A stretch of 64,000 bases of DNA, taken from positions 60,440,487 through 60,504,486 of the forward strand of contig CM069433.1 in assembly GCA_035610365.1 (NCBI GenBank), given 5' to 3'. Made by a program: the position numbers and the translations under genes. This document shows, in pieces, positions 47,700 through 60,261 of this stretch (the first letter of the stretch is position 1; every line of letters starts with the position of its first letter). This DNA is from Aquatica leii (lineage: Eukaryota > Arthropoda > Insecta > Coleoptera > Lampyridae). The notes under the pieces were generated by a model. That model saw only the letters and a program-made list of their open reading frames with translations. It did no database searches and had not been told where the DNA came from.

Positions 47700-49290
47700 A
47701 TAACGGAGGAATATCAAAAATATTTTGAGTAAGTTAGACTTAGTTTTTTGAATTGAGTCAAAAAACTTTGTCGGTTTAACGCGTGTGCTAAGATAAATAA
47801 AAGTGCATCAAGTGAAAATAAATACCAGTTTAGATAAACAAAAATTACGGACAGTAAATATACATTTATAAATATATATATACATTTTTTGAGTAATTTT
47901 ATTTGCACTGCATTATTTTTGTTTACCTTTAACACCTACGTTTTACTTGCATTATTAACACTAGTATTACTAGTATTGCTTTAAGTAATTTAAGACCACT
48001 AACACACATATAGTTGAAAGTTTTAAACAATACGTTGCTGCTAAACATTCATATTGTAGTCATCCCAAGTAGTAAGGGTAGATAAAGACAATTTTTTTTG
48101 TTAGTTTATATATTCTTAGAAAGCCATAGTTAAGTTAAGAGTAGAATAGTATAAAAACTATAATAAACATCATTATTGAATAACCACACGCTTTTTGCTA
48201 TACTGTCTACTAAAATAATAACCACATTATCAAGATTGAGTTAGCATATACTACAATAGAATTCCTCTGCATTTATGTAATGATTTGTTCTAGAAGTTAG
48301 GTTCCAATTACTCTTTTTGCTACTGTTCACATTTGATAATTGTTCACTAGTTTATATCTACCTAAACAGGCAATTAAGTTCAGCATTCTTTTACTTTTAT
48401 TTTTGATTAAACATCTATAGGTTTTATTGTTAATTAGTTTTTAATTTTGTTTTAGGTAAAAAAATTATGATCTTTTGGCAATATTTTGATTTTGCACATT
48501 TATAAATTCTTAGTTTTGTGTTTCTAATTTTTTACAATATACAAATAGCTATAAGAATAGTGCGTAAATAAATAAGCTTTTTACATTTATGTTGACACAA
48601 TTGTATCTATTATTATTTACTTAAATAGCGTATATAATGGTAGATGTATAGCTTTATAAAAAGTATTTAATTGAAACTTCTATATACACTAGAGATTCAG
48701 TGCACTGGATATAGAATGTTTTAAAATTAAAATACAAACTAGAATAAATACACGTTTGAACTATGAACTTATTAAATTTTACTCTGATGTGTTGGTTCTT
48801 TAAAGTGTTTATTTGTGGACATTTTATTTATAACTTACACAAACTCTTTTAATTAATTAGATTAATAAATCAAAACTGTGGTAAATGAGTCTATATAGGC
48901 GGATTGTTGGTTTTCAATGTTCGGTTTATGAAAACTGTTGCAATACGGTTTCAATTACAATTTTTTTGTTAATTTTGTAAAAATATAGATTTCTTAGTAC
49001 AGCAGACAAAACAAAAACATTGTTTTGTAAAAATCACTTAAAAATTATTTTAACGGAAGATATGTATTATTACTTGCACAAACAATTTTTAAAATAGAAA
49101 GAATCTGAAATTATTCAGTTTTATGGAAACAATTCATTAGGTAGACTCATAAGTTCCTTAATTACATTTAATGAAAATAGTATAAATTACTATGATAATG
49201 TACGGTTGGTTTACAAAATAAACAATCAATACAAAAAATATTAAAGCTGATTGCTAATTAAATAGCTGTGACCATGTTATTATGAATAAA
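47700..49290. other. AT-rich DNA; may include the 3' LTR region of the gypsy fossil
   Basis: No gene is recognised. AATAAA-like signals near 47797 and 48163 are compatible with an LTR or with chance in AT-rich sequence. Confidence 0.4.
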
Positions 49291-49303
49291 TTGATATTTT
49301 ACG

Positions 49304-50196
49304 AGTAATGTAGTTACGTCCTCCTTTAAATGTTTAATTAATGAATTGGTTAGGAACACTCTTCACTAGGAGGGGCAATTAAACCACTTTAGATTTTTAA
49401 TATGGCGACGTTTCGTGCAACCATGTGTGCACTTCTTCAAGCCACTAAAATATATTGTACGTAAGTTACACATTGCTTATTGTATAATAAATAATACGTT
49501 TTAGGTACAAAACAAGAAACTTACACAAAAAAGTTCAAGTGGAGACGTCCTCAACTCCAAACAACATGACAACTAATACACGATATAAATAACATAAATA
49601 ACTCGTTAAAATATTATTAAAAAGGTCAATAATTAAAATGTTGTATATGAACAATAACTAAGAATGACAAACAATTGACACGACATGTATAATCAAAAAT
49701 TATATTGCAATGTCAAGGTAATCAAGGAGATAAGAAACGAAAAATACCGCGAATTTTATAGACCTATAGGTCTATAAAATTCGCGGTATTTTTCGTTTCT
49801 TATCTCCTTGATTACCTTGACATTGCAATATAATTTTTGATTATACATGTCGTGTCAATTGTTTGTCATTCTTAGTTATTGTTCATATACAACATTTTAA
49901 TTATTGACCTTTTTAATAATATTTTAACGAGTTATTTATGTTATTTATATCGTGTATTAGTTGTCATGTTGTTTGGAGTTGAGGACGGGTCCACTTGAAC
50001 TTTTTTGTGTAAGTTTCTTGTTTTGTACCTAAAACGTATTATTTATTATACAATAAGCAATGTGTAACTTACGTACAATATATTTTAGTGGCTTGAAGAA
50101 GTGCACACATGGTTGCACGAAACGTCGCCATATTAAAAATCTAAAGTGGTTTAATTGCCCCTCCTAGTGAAGAGTGTTCCTAACCAATTCATTAAT
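49304..50196 (-). mobile_element. Palindromic PLE: two inverted terminal repeats without a body
   Basis: Positions 49336-50197 form a nearly perfect palindrome of 862 bp, centred between 49766 and 49767. The arms are equal in length, and a cluster of a few mismatches near 49543/49990 is the only difference I saw. A 32-bp segment (49304-49335) lies outside the palindrome on the left only. The whole is flanked by a 13-bp direct repeat TTGATATTTTACG (49291-49303 and 50197-50209). A one-sided tail of about 33 bp plus inverted terminal repeats is exactly the plan of the PLE at 32.46-34.92 kb, here on the minus strand. The arms carry CTTGAAGAAG, a stem TGCA..TGCA and CGAAACG, a hammerhead-like motif (50092-50123). 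No reverse transcriptase is left between them. Confidence 0.88.
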
Positions 50197-50209
50197 TTGA
50201 TATTTTACG

Positions 50210-52325
50210 TTTGTGCTAAAGTTAACGGTACTTTAATTTATAACAAAAAAAATTGATAATGGGTTAAGAAACATGGTACCAAATATTATACTTATGATAA
50301 TTCATGTATTTTACTTAAAATTATTACATCTAAACACTCAAAAGTACTAGAAGAAGTAAAAGTGGTTTTAACAGTAAATTTAGTAACAGTACCAATATTT
50401 AAAAAATAATAGACTATCTTGTTAATTCAGTTATAATATACATTTTCTAACTTATACTCAAAATAAAGTTAATAAAAGAAGTATAATAATTTTCACATTG
50501 TTTCTAATTATATACATACAGAATAAAAATTATATGTTTGGTTAAAGCACACGCAAAGTTTGAAACAGCATCGAATTTATTAAAAAAACTACTTCAAAAG
50601 TAATGTTTTAACAATTATTATGTTTACAAAATATACCCGGAAGTGTATTTTATGTTGTGACTATATTCTAATAAAAACGGTCGTAATTAGTTAATGACAA
50701 GAACCTTTTGTTACCATGTTACTCAATTTTTTTTAATTCAATTTGAAATCCGTTTACGTTTGCAAAAATAAAGTATGTTTACGTTATAGATTCATAGTTA
50801 TGCCACTATTTTAGCACAACACACGCCTGAAAAATGTACAACAAACATAAGCAAACCACTTTTAGTTTTAGTTTTGTGTAGTATATATTTGATTCCTTTA
50901 TAATTTATTTAAAAGTGAGTCACGAAGGAAAGTAAACAAATATTTTAAGATTTTGTAGAAAAATCTGGTAAATAATTACGTATGGTAAATAAAGTTCGAC
51001 TTTATACGCAAAAAACTTTATTGAAATATGCACATACATATATGCAGAACTGTTTTAATATGTAGAAAGATATGTAAATTATGCAACATTATATGCAAAA
51101 ACAAATAAATTTAATCTTATCGTTTTGTAATGTTTAAAATTTAATTACAGCCTGTTACAAACAACAAACATTTTTAATTATACTAAATAAAAATTTAATT
51201 GCCAACATTAAAATATTCTGCTGACTCAGATAATAATACTTGGTTTTTAAAATTATAAATATAATCATTAATTTGCTTACTATTAATTTCTAAAAGAATG
51301 AACCTATGTACATGTTAAACAAGGCATAATCTTAGCACACTTACAACTTCACAAATGAATGAAAGATTTCTGCTTGGAAACATATAATATTAAATAAACA
51401 TGACAAGTTACTATTACTTTATAAGTATCTTCTAAAAACGGTATCACATTCTGGTTAGAAATTTATAAATAAACTCAAAAAAATGTGATGCAAAATAAAG
51501 CCAATAAGGAATATTGATACTTACTTTTTCAATAAACCTGAACTTTGTTTAGAGCAACAGAATTTGTAGTAAAATTTACAAAAGAAATATAAACTAAAAA
51601 TAAACCAAATATAAGCAGCACATTAAAATGCGATAAAAAAACCCGAAAAAATAAAATTCAATATATGCAAAAATGTGAATTTTTTATACTACTATGTATA
51701 GTCGTTTTATTCTTATGAATTTTTGTGACCATATAAATCATATTTTTATTTTAAATTCTGATTTTCACGTATTTGCTGATAAACAGAAAAATTACGTTTA
51801 ACTATAGTATGTATGTAGTATGTACTCGTATAAGATACAAGTTTTGAAACAATTTCATGTTTTTTTGTAGATCTCATAGTATATTATAAACCTGTTATAT
51901 TAATACAAAATATAAATATGCATGTACTGTTTGATTATACTTTGCACACATCACGTTACTATTTTGCACAAAAAAGTTTGTTCGAGAAATATCAATATTT
52001 ATCTTTTTTTATTGTTACCTTAAAATGGAATTAGAACTTCACTGAATTTATATTTTCTTATTAATTAAGTATTACATGTTATAATGTGCTTTTACAATAA
52101 ATTAAGCTCTCTTTTTCTAATTAAATTTATGCAGGGTGTGCAACAATTAAAAAAAAGCTATATGCTACCACATTCTTTGTTCAATTCTGAATTAAAAATC
52201 CCAATGTTAAATTGTTGTATTATGTTTTGTACGTCTTTAGGATCCACTACAGGAAACATAAATTTGACAATACTGTAAACTAGCATACGACTGTAATGCC
52301 TGACGTTGCTATCTTCTCTATTTCA
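50210..52325. other. AT-rich DNA with a cluster of TATGCA words
   Basis: Around 51026-51105 the words atatgcacata, tatatgcagaa, tatgcaacat and atatgcaaaaa recur, and again near 51660. Such clusters occur in subterminal parts of some hAT elements. No termini or gene were found. Confidence 0.4.
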
Positions 52326-52329
52326 ATCT

Positions 52330-53230
52330 CAAAAACATCTTACTCGTTTACTTGGTAGCACATTTTAAATCCTACACGTTAGGTATGATATGATTTGCTT
52401 TTCAATCCATTTATAGTCAGAACAATACCTAAGTGCATATAATTAATAATTCGCAGGCCATAGGATAGGGCCACAGGAACGAATTCATCTATTTGGGAAG
52501 TGTTCATCCATTCACTCTCTTACATTACTAGCAAAGTAACCAGGACCTCCACCGTGCATGTAAATCATGTTATAACGGCATCTTGTCAATAACTTGCTTC
52601 AATATATTAAGGTACTTATTGGCGTTAAAACGATTTGGTAGATAACTTAGCCAAATGACCCTATGATTTATTATGCTCAACCAAAAGTTAATGGAAAACC
52701 TTCTTTGGTGACCATACTATATAAATTTATGTGGATTTTTATCTGCACTACGGTGAAGATTATGAGTATTAAATACACCAATTCTAGTAAACATAGATTT
52801 ATTGCTCTAAAGAATTTGCCGTAGAAAGTTGCCGTCTTCTTGAATAAAATTTAAAATTTTGTTACAAAAACGTAATCATAAAACGATGTCGTTATTATGA
52901 AGAGGCTGTACTTTAGAAACGTGATATGGATGAAGCAGGTTTTCTTGTAGAACCAATAGAACGATTTTGTCAGTTACTAAGCGAAGGATCTTTGCAGTGT
53001 ACAAAATCTGTTTTTTTAGTTGTATTACCCTACCCGCCTTTGTTTTGATCGATCAGCATTAACTTTTTGAGTTATAAACGAACCAGTTTCTCAAAGTTGT
53101 TAATCCAGTATTTGAAATGTATTTTCTTTAGGTTGTCTTCGGTTTGGAAAACGTATGCCATACTCGTTAGCATTTTCATTACAGAAACAGGACATCATAT
53201 TAAAAGACATTGTGAATGAACAAAACTATA
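52330..53230 (-). pseudogene. Mariner-like transposase relic
   Basis: On the minus strand near 52.85-52.55 kb I read FLRQIL, then SMFTRIGVFNTHNLHRSADK and NPHKF (first catalytic region, where the DE of FTDES is changed to NK), QRRFSINFWLSIINHRVIWL and NRFNANKYLNILKQVIDKMP. This is the insect mariner-like group (F.RVGVFN.HN.H.W..ENPH, Q.RFSVNVWAGI). The segment with the second catalytic Asp follows as MHGGGPGYFASNVRE-like sequence in another frame. Several frame changes and stops are present, and neither end is visible. It lies just left of the Sailor-like element. Confidence 0.7.
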
Positions 53231-53255
53231 TAACAAAGAACGCAAAAAAGACGTA

Positions 53256-55227
53256 TAGTTGGGACGGCTTTGCACCTGTATGTAAATGTGAACGACATAC
53301 GTTATTGTAGTAGAATTCATGATTTCACATTATAACAAGGATGGAGCTTATCAGGTGATTTCATTCCGTAAGATTCAATTAATGAAGCACGTTATTAGTG
53401 AAACTTGAAGATGAAAAAGGATAAAATACTCGTTTGTCGATTACTAAAGATACATTTGTACTACATTAATCTGATTAGAGTAGTATAAGCACGTGCAAAG
53501 TTTAAAACGTAAATGACATAGTAAATGAAATTTGTGTATCATATGTATTTTTGTGTTATTTTGTATATTTGCTTGTAAAAATTGATTCTTGCTGTTCTCT
53601 ATTACTTCAAGAAATCTGTTCGTATCAGTACAACTGCATTCGATACTGGTTATTGTTACATCTCGTAAGTACAATATTTTTAAATAGCTTTTAGTTAATT
53701 TAGATTATGATTTTGGGTTATGTCTGGCAATCGATTGAGTAGTCAATCCCGAGAGATGGTTATTCATCTTTTGGCGTATTTTCAAAAAGTAAAAGTGAAA
53801 AAATAGTGTTCAAGACGTAAGATTAAAACTATAATAATTTTTTTACGTTGTATTATTTACGCTTATTTGTTTTTAGAGGGTTGCAATCGCACTCAATATT
53901 TCTAAGCAAACCATTTGTAGCATTAAACGTGAGAAAATTGAAAATCCTGTCGTATCATCACCTGGTAAAAAAAGACCCAGTATTAAAACCAAAACGACAG
54001 ATATGCCTGAAACTTTAAAAATGAAAATCCGTAATTGTTTATGCAACATGTACAAAGACAGTAATAATTAATAATTTTTATGTTATATACTTACTTATAA
54101 ATTTTATTATAGAAAAGCAAGTAACTGTTAGTACATTAAAACACAATTTGAAAAGCAACGAAATCGTCAATGTGAGTATTCCTTCGTTGAAGATTGTATT
54201 AAACGACCTGGGATTTAAATTTAAGAAAGATGATAATGATATGGAGAAGTTACATATAGCTTGTATGCGGACACAGTTTCTAAGAAAGTACTCTGTAAAT
54301 AAAAAACTGAAAGTCAAGTTGTTTTCTTAGACGAAACCTGGATTTACTCAAAACGTAGTAAAAGGAAATCTTGGCAGGATGATAGTACCAAAAGCGTTCG
54401 TAAACCTGAAGGATATGATGGCAAACGTTTTATTGTTTTACATGCAGGAAGAAGCAATGGATTTGTTAAAGGGGCAAGTTTGTTATTTCATTCAAAATCA
54501 AATACACGGTCAAATGAATCACGATATATTTATGACTTGGATGAAACAGAAGCTAATTCCCAATTTGGAAAAACCATCGTTAATTATAATGGATAATGCA
54601 CTGTATCACATGTACTTCTAGAAAAGCAACCTACTAGTTCATGGAAAAAATCAGAAATTGTCGATTGGATAAAACATCACAATATCAACTATAATAAATA
54701 TTGGTCTAAAGCTGAATTACTGCAAATTGCAAAATTAAACAAAAAAGATAAAGTGTATGTTATTGACGAATTGTGTATTCAATCTGTGGGGAGATTTGTG
54801 GAAAAAATGCATTCAGCACACAGAAATGGTAATTGAGGAGTGGCATAACCGTGAACGAGCTCTTACTGATCTTGAAATTGAACCTATAATTATTAATTTT
54901 AACGATGATATAAGTTCTGATTCTGAATAAGAGTAACATTAAAACATTCATGTTTTTTCATAAATGTTTACATATTTAATAAATTTTTCCTATTTTAAAT
55001 TTTTGCAAAATTATAATATTTAGTACTTCATAAAATTAGTGTGCATTTGATGTTCAGAGAAATTTTTTATTTATCCTGTCGAATTTTCTATATAACCCCA
55101 AATTTTTTTGACATTAACAATGAGAAATATACTTATGTAAGTAAGTGCTAATTTGACTTCAGTTTTATATCTTGATTCACACGAATGTTGTGGCGGCCAT
55201 ATTTGCAAAGATCCACCGTCCCAACTA
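53256..55227 (+). mobile_element. Sailor-like Tc1/mariner element, 1972 bp
   Basis: The left end starts TAGTTGGGACGG and the right end is its exact complement CCGTCCCAACTA. Both are flanked by TA (53254-53255 and 55228-55229), as expected for Tc1/mariner insertions. A further weak similarity continues inside (TTTGCA, then ATTCGTGTGAA-like words). The interior holds one plus-strand transposase gene with two short introns. The gene is broken, so the copy is dead, but its ends are complete. Confidence 0.88.
53720..54930 (+). pseudogene. DD82E/Sailor-like transposase with two introns, broken
   Basis: Exon 1 starts at ATG 53720 (MSGNRLSSQSREMVIHLLAY). An intron of 60 bp (53817-53876) precedes the helix-turn-helix RVAIALNISKQTICSIKREK. 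A second intron of 52 bp (54061-54112) precedes KQVTVSTLKHNLKSNEIVNV, SIPSLKIVLNDLGFKFKKDD. After a frame change near 54.31 kb come VVFLDETWIYSKRSKRKSWQ (first catalytic Asp) and KRFIVLHAGRSNGFVKGASL. A further change near 54.49 kb leads to LIPNLEKPSLIIMDNALYH with the second Asp, and another near 54.62 kb to SSWKKSEIVDWIKHHNINY. The usual NPIE segment with the catalytic Glu is deleted between SVGRFVEK and IQHTEMVIEEWHNRER. The C-terminus is acidic (IIINFNDDISSDSE). The inserted domain between D2 and the end is that of the Sailor-like gene at 11.8-12.6 kb, so both belong to one family. Confidence 0.84.
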
Positions 55228-55229
55228 TA

Positions 55230-56218
55230 ACTACAAGAACTTATCAAAAGTACACAAAAAACGCGAGCAAACAAAAGTTATACAAAAATGAAACAAGTAA
55301 GTCGAATTGGTAAATGTCAAAATTTGAGATATGTGTATGATTGAAATCTCTTGAGATCGCATTCAAATGGAAAGTTTGTTTTACAACATAGCAAAATGTG
55401 TTTTTCGTAAAAATACGTTAATAAAGAGATGTTAAAAACAAACTTTAAAGTCAAAAAAGAAATCGTTAACAAAACACAAGTATTAATTTTTTTTATTATT
55501 GCAGCTATCTCGAAACTAACACTTATTTATAGACCAAAAGTCCAAACCTCAAGAACTTCGTGAAGACGTAGGAAGCATAGTACAACATTTCACTATTAAG
55601 ATTTTCAATTTAGAATTCAACAAAGAATGTTGCAGCGTGTAGTTTTTTTTGTCAATTTATACACACCGGGTATTAGCTACGCTTTAAATTATGTTAACTA
55701 TTGATATGAACCCCATTATTTTTTGTGCTTGCATTTATTCTCTATTTCATATAGTAACATGTTTTATATAAGACTATTAAATAAAACTTTTATAGTTCTT
55801 ATGTATTTAAGCAATTTATGATTTACATTACTCTAATTAACTATATAACTGTCTCGTAATTGTATACGTATAAGTCGTAATTGCGTATGCCTTACTCATA
55901 TTGGATATGTATAAGAATGAGTTTCAATAGCACAATGAAAAACAACATCACCAAACAACAACAATTTCTTTTTATCGTTACTTTTTATACTTCAACCAAA
56001 TTCGGCATAAAAATTTCTTTACTTATCTGATACACTTCTGTAATTAGTTTTCTAAATCAAAATGTTTGATGTTCATACTTCTGGTATGACGTTAAAACCT
56101 TCTTGAGTATGATATACATTTCATAAAATGCGTAGTTGTTTTTCAGCTACGTAAATCAAAGTTGTCGAACTACTTCATTTCATCTTTAAAGACTTAAATA
56201 TTTTCTGCTTAGTTTATA
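55230..56218. other. AT-rich DNA, nothing recognised
   Basis: Plain sequence right of the Sailor-like element. Confidence 0.5.
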
Positions 56219-56221
56219 CAG

Positions 56222-56534
56222 TTGCTTTCTTAATGCCGATAAAACATCTACCACCGAAGTACTTTTAGATGAGAGTGTACTTTTGAGATTGAAAGCACTA
56301 CGGACTACGCCCCTTCAACGGCAATGTTTACATCTGCCAACTGTAGATAAAATATGGTATCATATTAGGCACTGTTTAATACACTCTGATGAGTATACAC
56401 TTTATGTTCGTGTAATAATAGCTACCCTAATTAACTTGTTAAGTAATATATTAAATTGTACCTGCGTTCGCTTTAATATACTTTACAAGCAGCATAATCG
56501 GCTTTTTTTCCTTAACTATATCGGTTTACTGTAG
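56222..56534 (+). CDS. Possible terminal exon of an unidentified host gene
   Basis: A pyrimidine-containing 3' splice site (cttagtttatacag) ends at 56221. The following block is G+C-richer and open for about 104 codons to TAG at 56532-56534. It reads CFLNADKTSTTEVLLDESVL, LRLKALRTTPLQRQCLHLPT, VDKIWYHIRHCLIHSDEYTL. After that the sequence turns AT-rich, so the true end may be earlier or the tail may be chance. I do not recognise the protein. Confidence 0.33.
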
Positions 56535-56539
56535 TAAAA

Positions 56540-57410
56540 ATTTATAACTAAAAATTGGCAGTAAAAGAACGATTTTTATAAAAGCGATTCTAATAAATTT
56601 GTTTATATCTTATAATTGCCAAAAACAAGATAATAATTTAATTTGTTTATATTTAATTATAATCAGGTTATATATCACACGTCTTGAAAGCATTTTGCGA
56701 GCATTTGCATTTTGTATGTCTTGACTGTACCTACGTCTATAAATGTGATCGTAATTGCAAAATATTTATATCTATTGTGGTGTTATTTTGTATACCAACA
56801 TCAATAAGTTTTTTCGTGTCATATAATATGGATGCGTATTTTGTAAACAATAATTTAAAATAACCAAATAAAAATTAATTAACTAATATAAACTCCTGAT
56901 TTTGGTGGTCACGTCACTATCACGTACTGTTAAAGAATTATCATCATTGAGTAATAATTTAAGAACAGGCGCAAGTAGTGTGTTAAAAATCGTACCGTAA
57001 TTTTATCTTTCTTGTTTCTTTTTTTTTACCGGTTTGTACTCCTTCTTCTCATAAACTAATAGACCTGCTACCATCTGGAAAATCGAGGTTGTCATGTTGC
57101 GAACTTACTTATTTGTTAGGAAGTAGGAGTTGGAACCTTTTCTTATATTTGTGTTTACGTTACCGTTTACCTGTTCAAAAAAAGTTAATGTCAAAAACAA
57201 TAGCTACTGTTACGACACAAGTCAATGTCAAATAAACTTAAACAATATCATGTTTTATATTTAAGACAATAAAAAAGTATGTTTATTCAAATATTTATTT
57301 ATTTTTGTAAAATATAAATCGAAAACATACAAATAGCTAAAACAATGTGTTACACTGGTTTTCTGGTAACAGCAAAAAAAGAGGCTAACACAGTTTCCCT
57401 GGAGAGGAAA
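56540..57410. other. AT-rich DNA, nothing recognised
   Basis: No motif-bearing frame or repeat seen. Confidence 0.5.
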
Positions 57411-57414
57411 TCGC

Positions 57415-57680
57415 AGGCTTTGTGATGCTAAATTATAGATAAAAGCTAAAAAGGCGCCAAGACGATGAAGGGTTAAATTAGGAGGAGATCGTCTAACTCT
57501 ACCTGTAGCTGGAAAAGAACAAATAACACGACAGAAGTAATAACACAGAATAATATTTATTGTATCACAGAAGTAGTTGAAGACGAAGGCAGTATATAAG
57601 TATAGTTACATAAACGGTGCAAAAAAATATTATATGAGTTATCACAGGTCAAATCTAAGTTCAGCTCTTTGTCGGGACAA
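57415..57680 (+). repeat. Dispersed repeat, copy 2
   Basis: Matches 25690-25985 in the same orientation over about 260 bp (see that entry). Shared blocks include gatgctaaattata, gaacaaata.cacgacagaagt, atatttattgtatcacag and a final tatcacag. Confidence 0.6.
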
Positions 57681-57689
57681 CACCTCGCA

Positions 57690-59095
57690 CAACTGCGTGC
57701 CCTAATCAATCTAACCTTTAAAGTTAACGAAGGAATGACTTCACTTTATTCGGTTTAACTTTGAGAATGCGAAAATCAAAGTATCAAGAATCAAAACGCA
57801 CCCGATAAGTAGGTGACACAAAAAAAAGTTTAATATTAATTGTGATTACAATCTAGTATGTACGTGTGGCTATTCTAATAATCGACATGACCAACAAAGT
57901 AAAATAGAAAATGCAATACTTACAGTTGTGAATAACCAGTAGGGTTTAGCTAATCCCGTACCAGTCTGACCTAAAACGTATTATGCAATTTGACACAAAG
58001 GTACATACTGTGTGAAAACAAATAATTTGATTTAATGCATACAATGGTTCACGTAAAAGAATGCGCCGAGCTTCCCACTAATTAACTTCGCAGTTTATCA
58101 GTATTTCTTTCTATAAAATGGTGTACGTCCCCTTAACCTCTAGCCACCTGACAGGTGTTCCAGGTGTTACGAACGTGAATGATAACGTTACAGGTGGAAG
58201 GATCGGACCTGCTAAAGAATTAATTTAAGCCTTCAATGCTAAAACGTTATAAAATTATGTACCCCAAAATAAGCTTTCACTCAATATCACTTAAAAATTC
58301 GCCCACATATTCACATAGAACCAACTTAATAATGAAAGCTTTTTGTTGGGTCGAAAAGATCGTTACGAACGATTCGTATTTTAGCAAACGTTAGCAGAAA
58401 ATGAATTCGTTTTGACAACTGGCTACGAAGAAAAAGGTAGGGATGGATCTCGATGAACAAATTTTATACTTGAACAATTTGTATACTTGAAGATTGAACT
58501 ATCAACTTTTTAACATAACAAATGCAAATTAATTTAAAATTAATTTTACATTTCTAAAAGAATAATTTAATCGATTCATCCTTTAAAAGATTTTTGACGG
58601 AAAATCTATTTGTTTCACTCTGTTGCTTATTTTAGAGTCGGCATTTGACGCATTTGAGCACACACTTTGGGGTCGTACTGGCGTGGCAGGTTCCGGTTTG
58701 TAGTATCTTCAAAATATTATAGAACGATACGTCTATAAAACATAAATATTAAAAAAATGACGTATTATTGCTTGTCTACATACCTTTGTTGAGTGAACTG
58801 GAGCTGTAAAAAGAATTAATTTATACGTCTTTACGGTCGTCATCAATAAACAACAATGGACGTTTTCATCCGTTTATTTGAGAAACTGCTACATCTGAGG
58901 GTCTTAGGTTAATGTTCATATCAACAATTACAGCTTTTGTAACTAAATAATCCCAGTACGTAAAAAAATGTTTAAGTTAGTATTTTAGAGGTAAAGTTTT
59001 GAAAATGCATAATTATTTTCAAAATTATTTGTATTGAAGTGCAATATTTTTACTCGACATACGCCAACATTAGCAAAAAACATTTAAAGACCCGA
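57690..59095. other. Mixed-composition DNA, nothing certain
   Basis: The first 700 bp are richer in G+C than usual and may be decayed element sequence. A short palindromic word CACCTGACAGGTG lies near 58145. No protein motif is seen. Confidence 0.4.
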
Positions 59096-59100
59096 ACAAT

Positions 59101-60130
59101 CAATTTAAACATGATTGCTATCACGATCGCGATCATCGAGCGTCTATACAATAACGATCGCAATCATGGATGGCTTATAAAATAAAAATTGCGGTTGTGG
59201 AAAAGAAATCAATACTTTTAATTATCTCAGAGCTCGAATAAACTTAATCAAAAGAAATAAGACTAATATAAAACGATGTTACCTATAATATTTACTTTAA
59301 TAAATGTATAATAAAGGAAAATCGCAAAATTTTGTGTAAGTAGGTAAATTAAATAGGTAAATAACCCCTTCGATTTTTTCTTCGTAAGAATTTTAAACCA
59401 CACACAATTTTTTTAATAAAAAAATAACATGCATTTAAACATTGAATTATATTCTTTTTGTTTGCATAAATTTAACAATGCATTCTCTTCTAGAAATAAT
59501 GTTTGTAAAATTTGTTTTCATTCGTCATTTTGGGAAAAATACATAGCTTTCTATAAACACCAAGGTGAATCATAAATACACAGGAAGTTAAAAACAATAG
59601 GCATTAACTACAAATGATAATACATATTTGAAAAGAATTGCAAAGGTATTTCTAATACGTAAATCTTATGTTTGAGACAAATATCAATATAAGTATGATT
59701 AATTACTCAATAATCTTTTCAGGGTCAATTTCAAATAAAAATATTTAATTTACTAAAGAACAACAGTTTTATTTTTTAATATGTTGTTTATTAACGCTTT
59801 AATTTATTTATTCGTAAATTTACACCAAAATTAAAATACCACGTCATGTCGAAAAAAAAAACATCACAGTGGTCTTCTATTTTCTGTAAATTTGTGTAAA
59901 TTTTTTTTTCTTAAATATAATATGAACAAATCTTAATTAATTTATTGTTTAGAAACACTATTAAAAAATACTTAGGTATGTTGATTTTCAATACGCCAAA
60001 CTCCATGGCTAGATTTATGACTACCTTAGTGCGAGCGATTTTTGAGCAACAGTCGATCACTACTTAATTCTGAATACCATGATTGCGATCATAGATCGTG
60101 GAAAGTAATAGCGATCCCAATCATTGATTT
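59101..60130. mobile_element. Candidate non-autonomous DNA element with diverged inverted ends
   Basis: The left 70 bp and the right 70 bp are inverted repeats with about 65-70 percent identity. Shared words are CAAT.ATTTAAA, ATGATTG, GATCG, ACGATC and GATCGCAATCATGG. Both ends are rich in GATCGCAATC-type words in direct and inverted copies. The interior has no coding sequence. No clear target duplication was found, so it may be a MITE or an old deleted element. Confidence 0.4.
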
Positions 60131-60261
60131 AAAATAATCATTTTAAGGTAGTGTACAGTTAAGTGCTAGAAGAAGAAGAAGAATCCAGACAAGGAGATTC
60201 TCCGATGCTAATTTAAACCATTTTTGAACGTTTGATAGAAAAAAAATTTAGAAATATTTAC

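Larger units (their letters stand above)
41760..47700 (+). mobile_element. Gypsy-type LTR retrotransposon fossil carrying a macrodomain
   Basis: The order of parts on the plus strand is that of Ty3/gypsy, with a 412/mdg1-like look. Gag-like sequence lies at about 41.8-42.5 kb (LTRFQIP, VDGLRDRETHQILRLAKLTM). A protease region is at about 42.58-42.70 kb (DIKINGRVQLLVDT). The protease-RT linker is at 44.1-44.45 kb (ILGMDL-type, LDMKNNVLKIG). Reverse transcriptase is at 44.78-45.22 kb ([55 protein letters not shown]). RNase H is at 45.48-45.69 kb (GAVFLQVQDGGEEVIASYFS). Integrase is at 46.09-46.98 kb (LVKVRERFYWVNCRKDV, KYILVAIDYFTK, NTGQTPSCVMFGC, NDVVYRVRKPP). A macrodomain follows. The protease and its linker are separated by about 1.3 kb more than usual, probably a later insertion. 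The copy is broken, with many breaks, and old. I could not place its LTRs. Confidence 0.85.
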
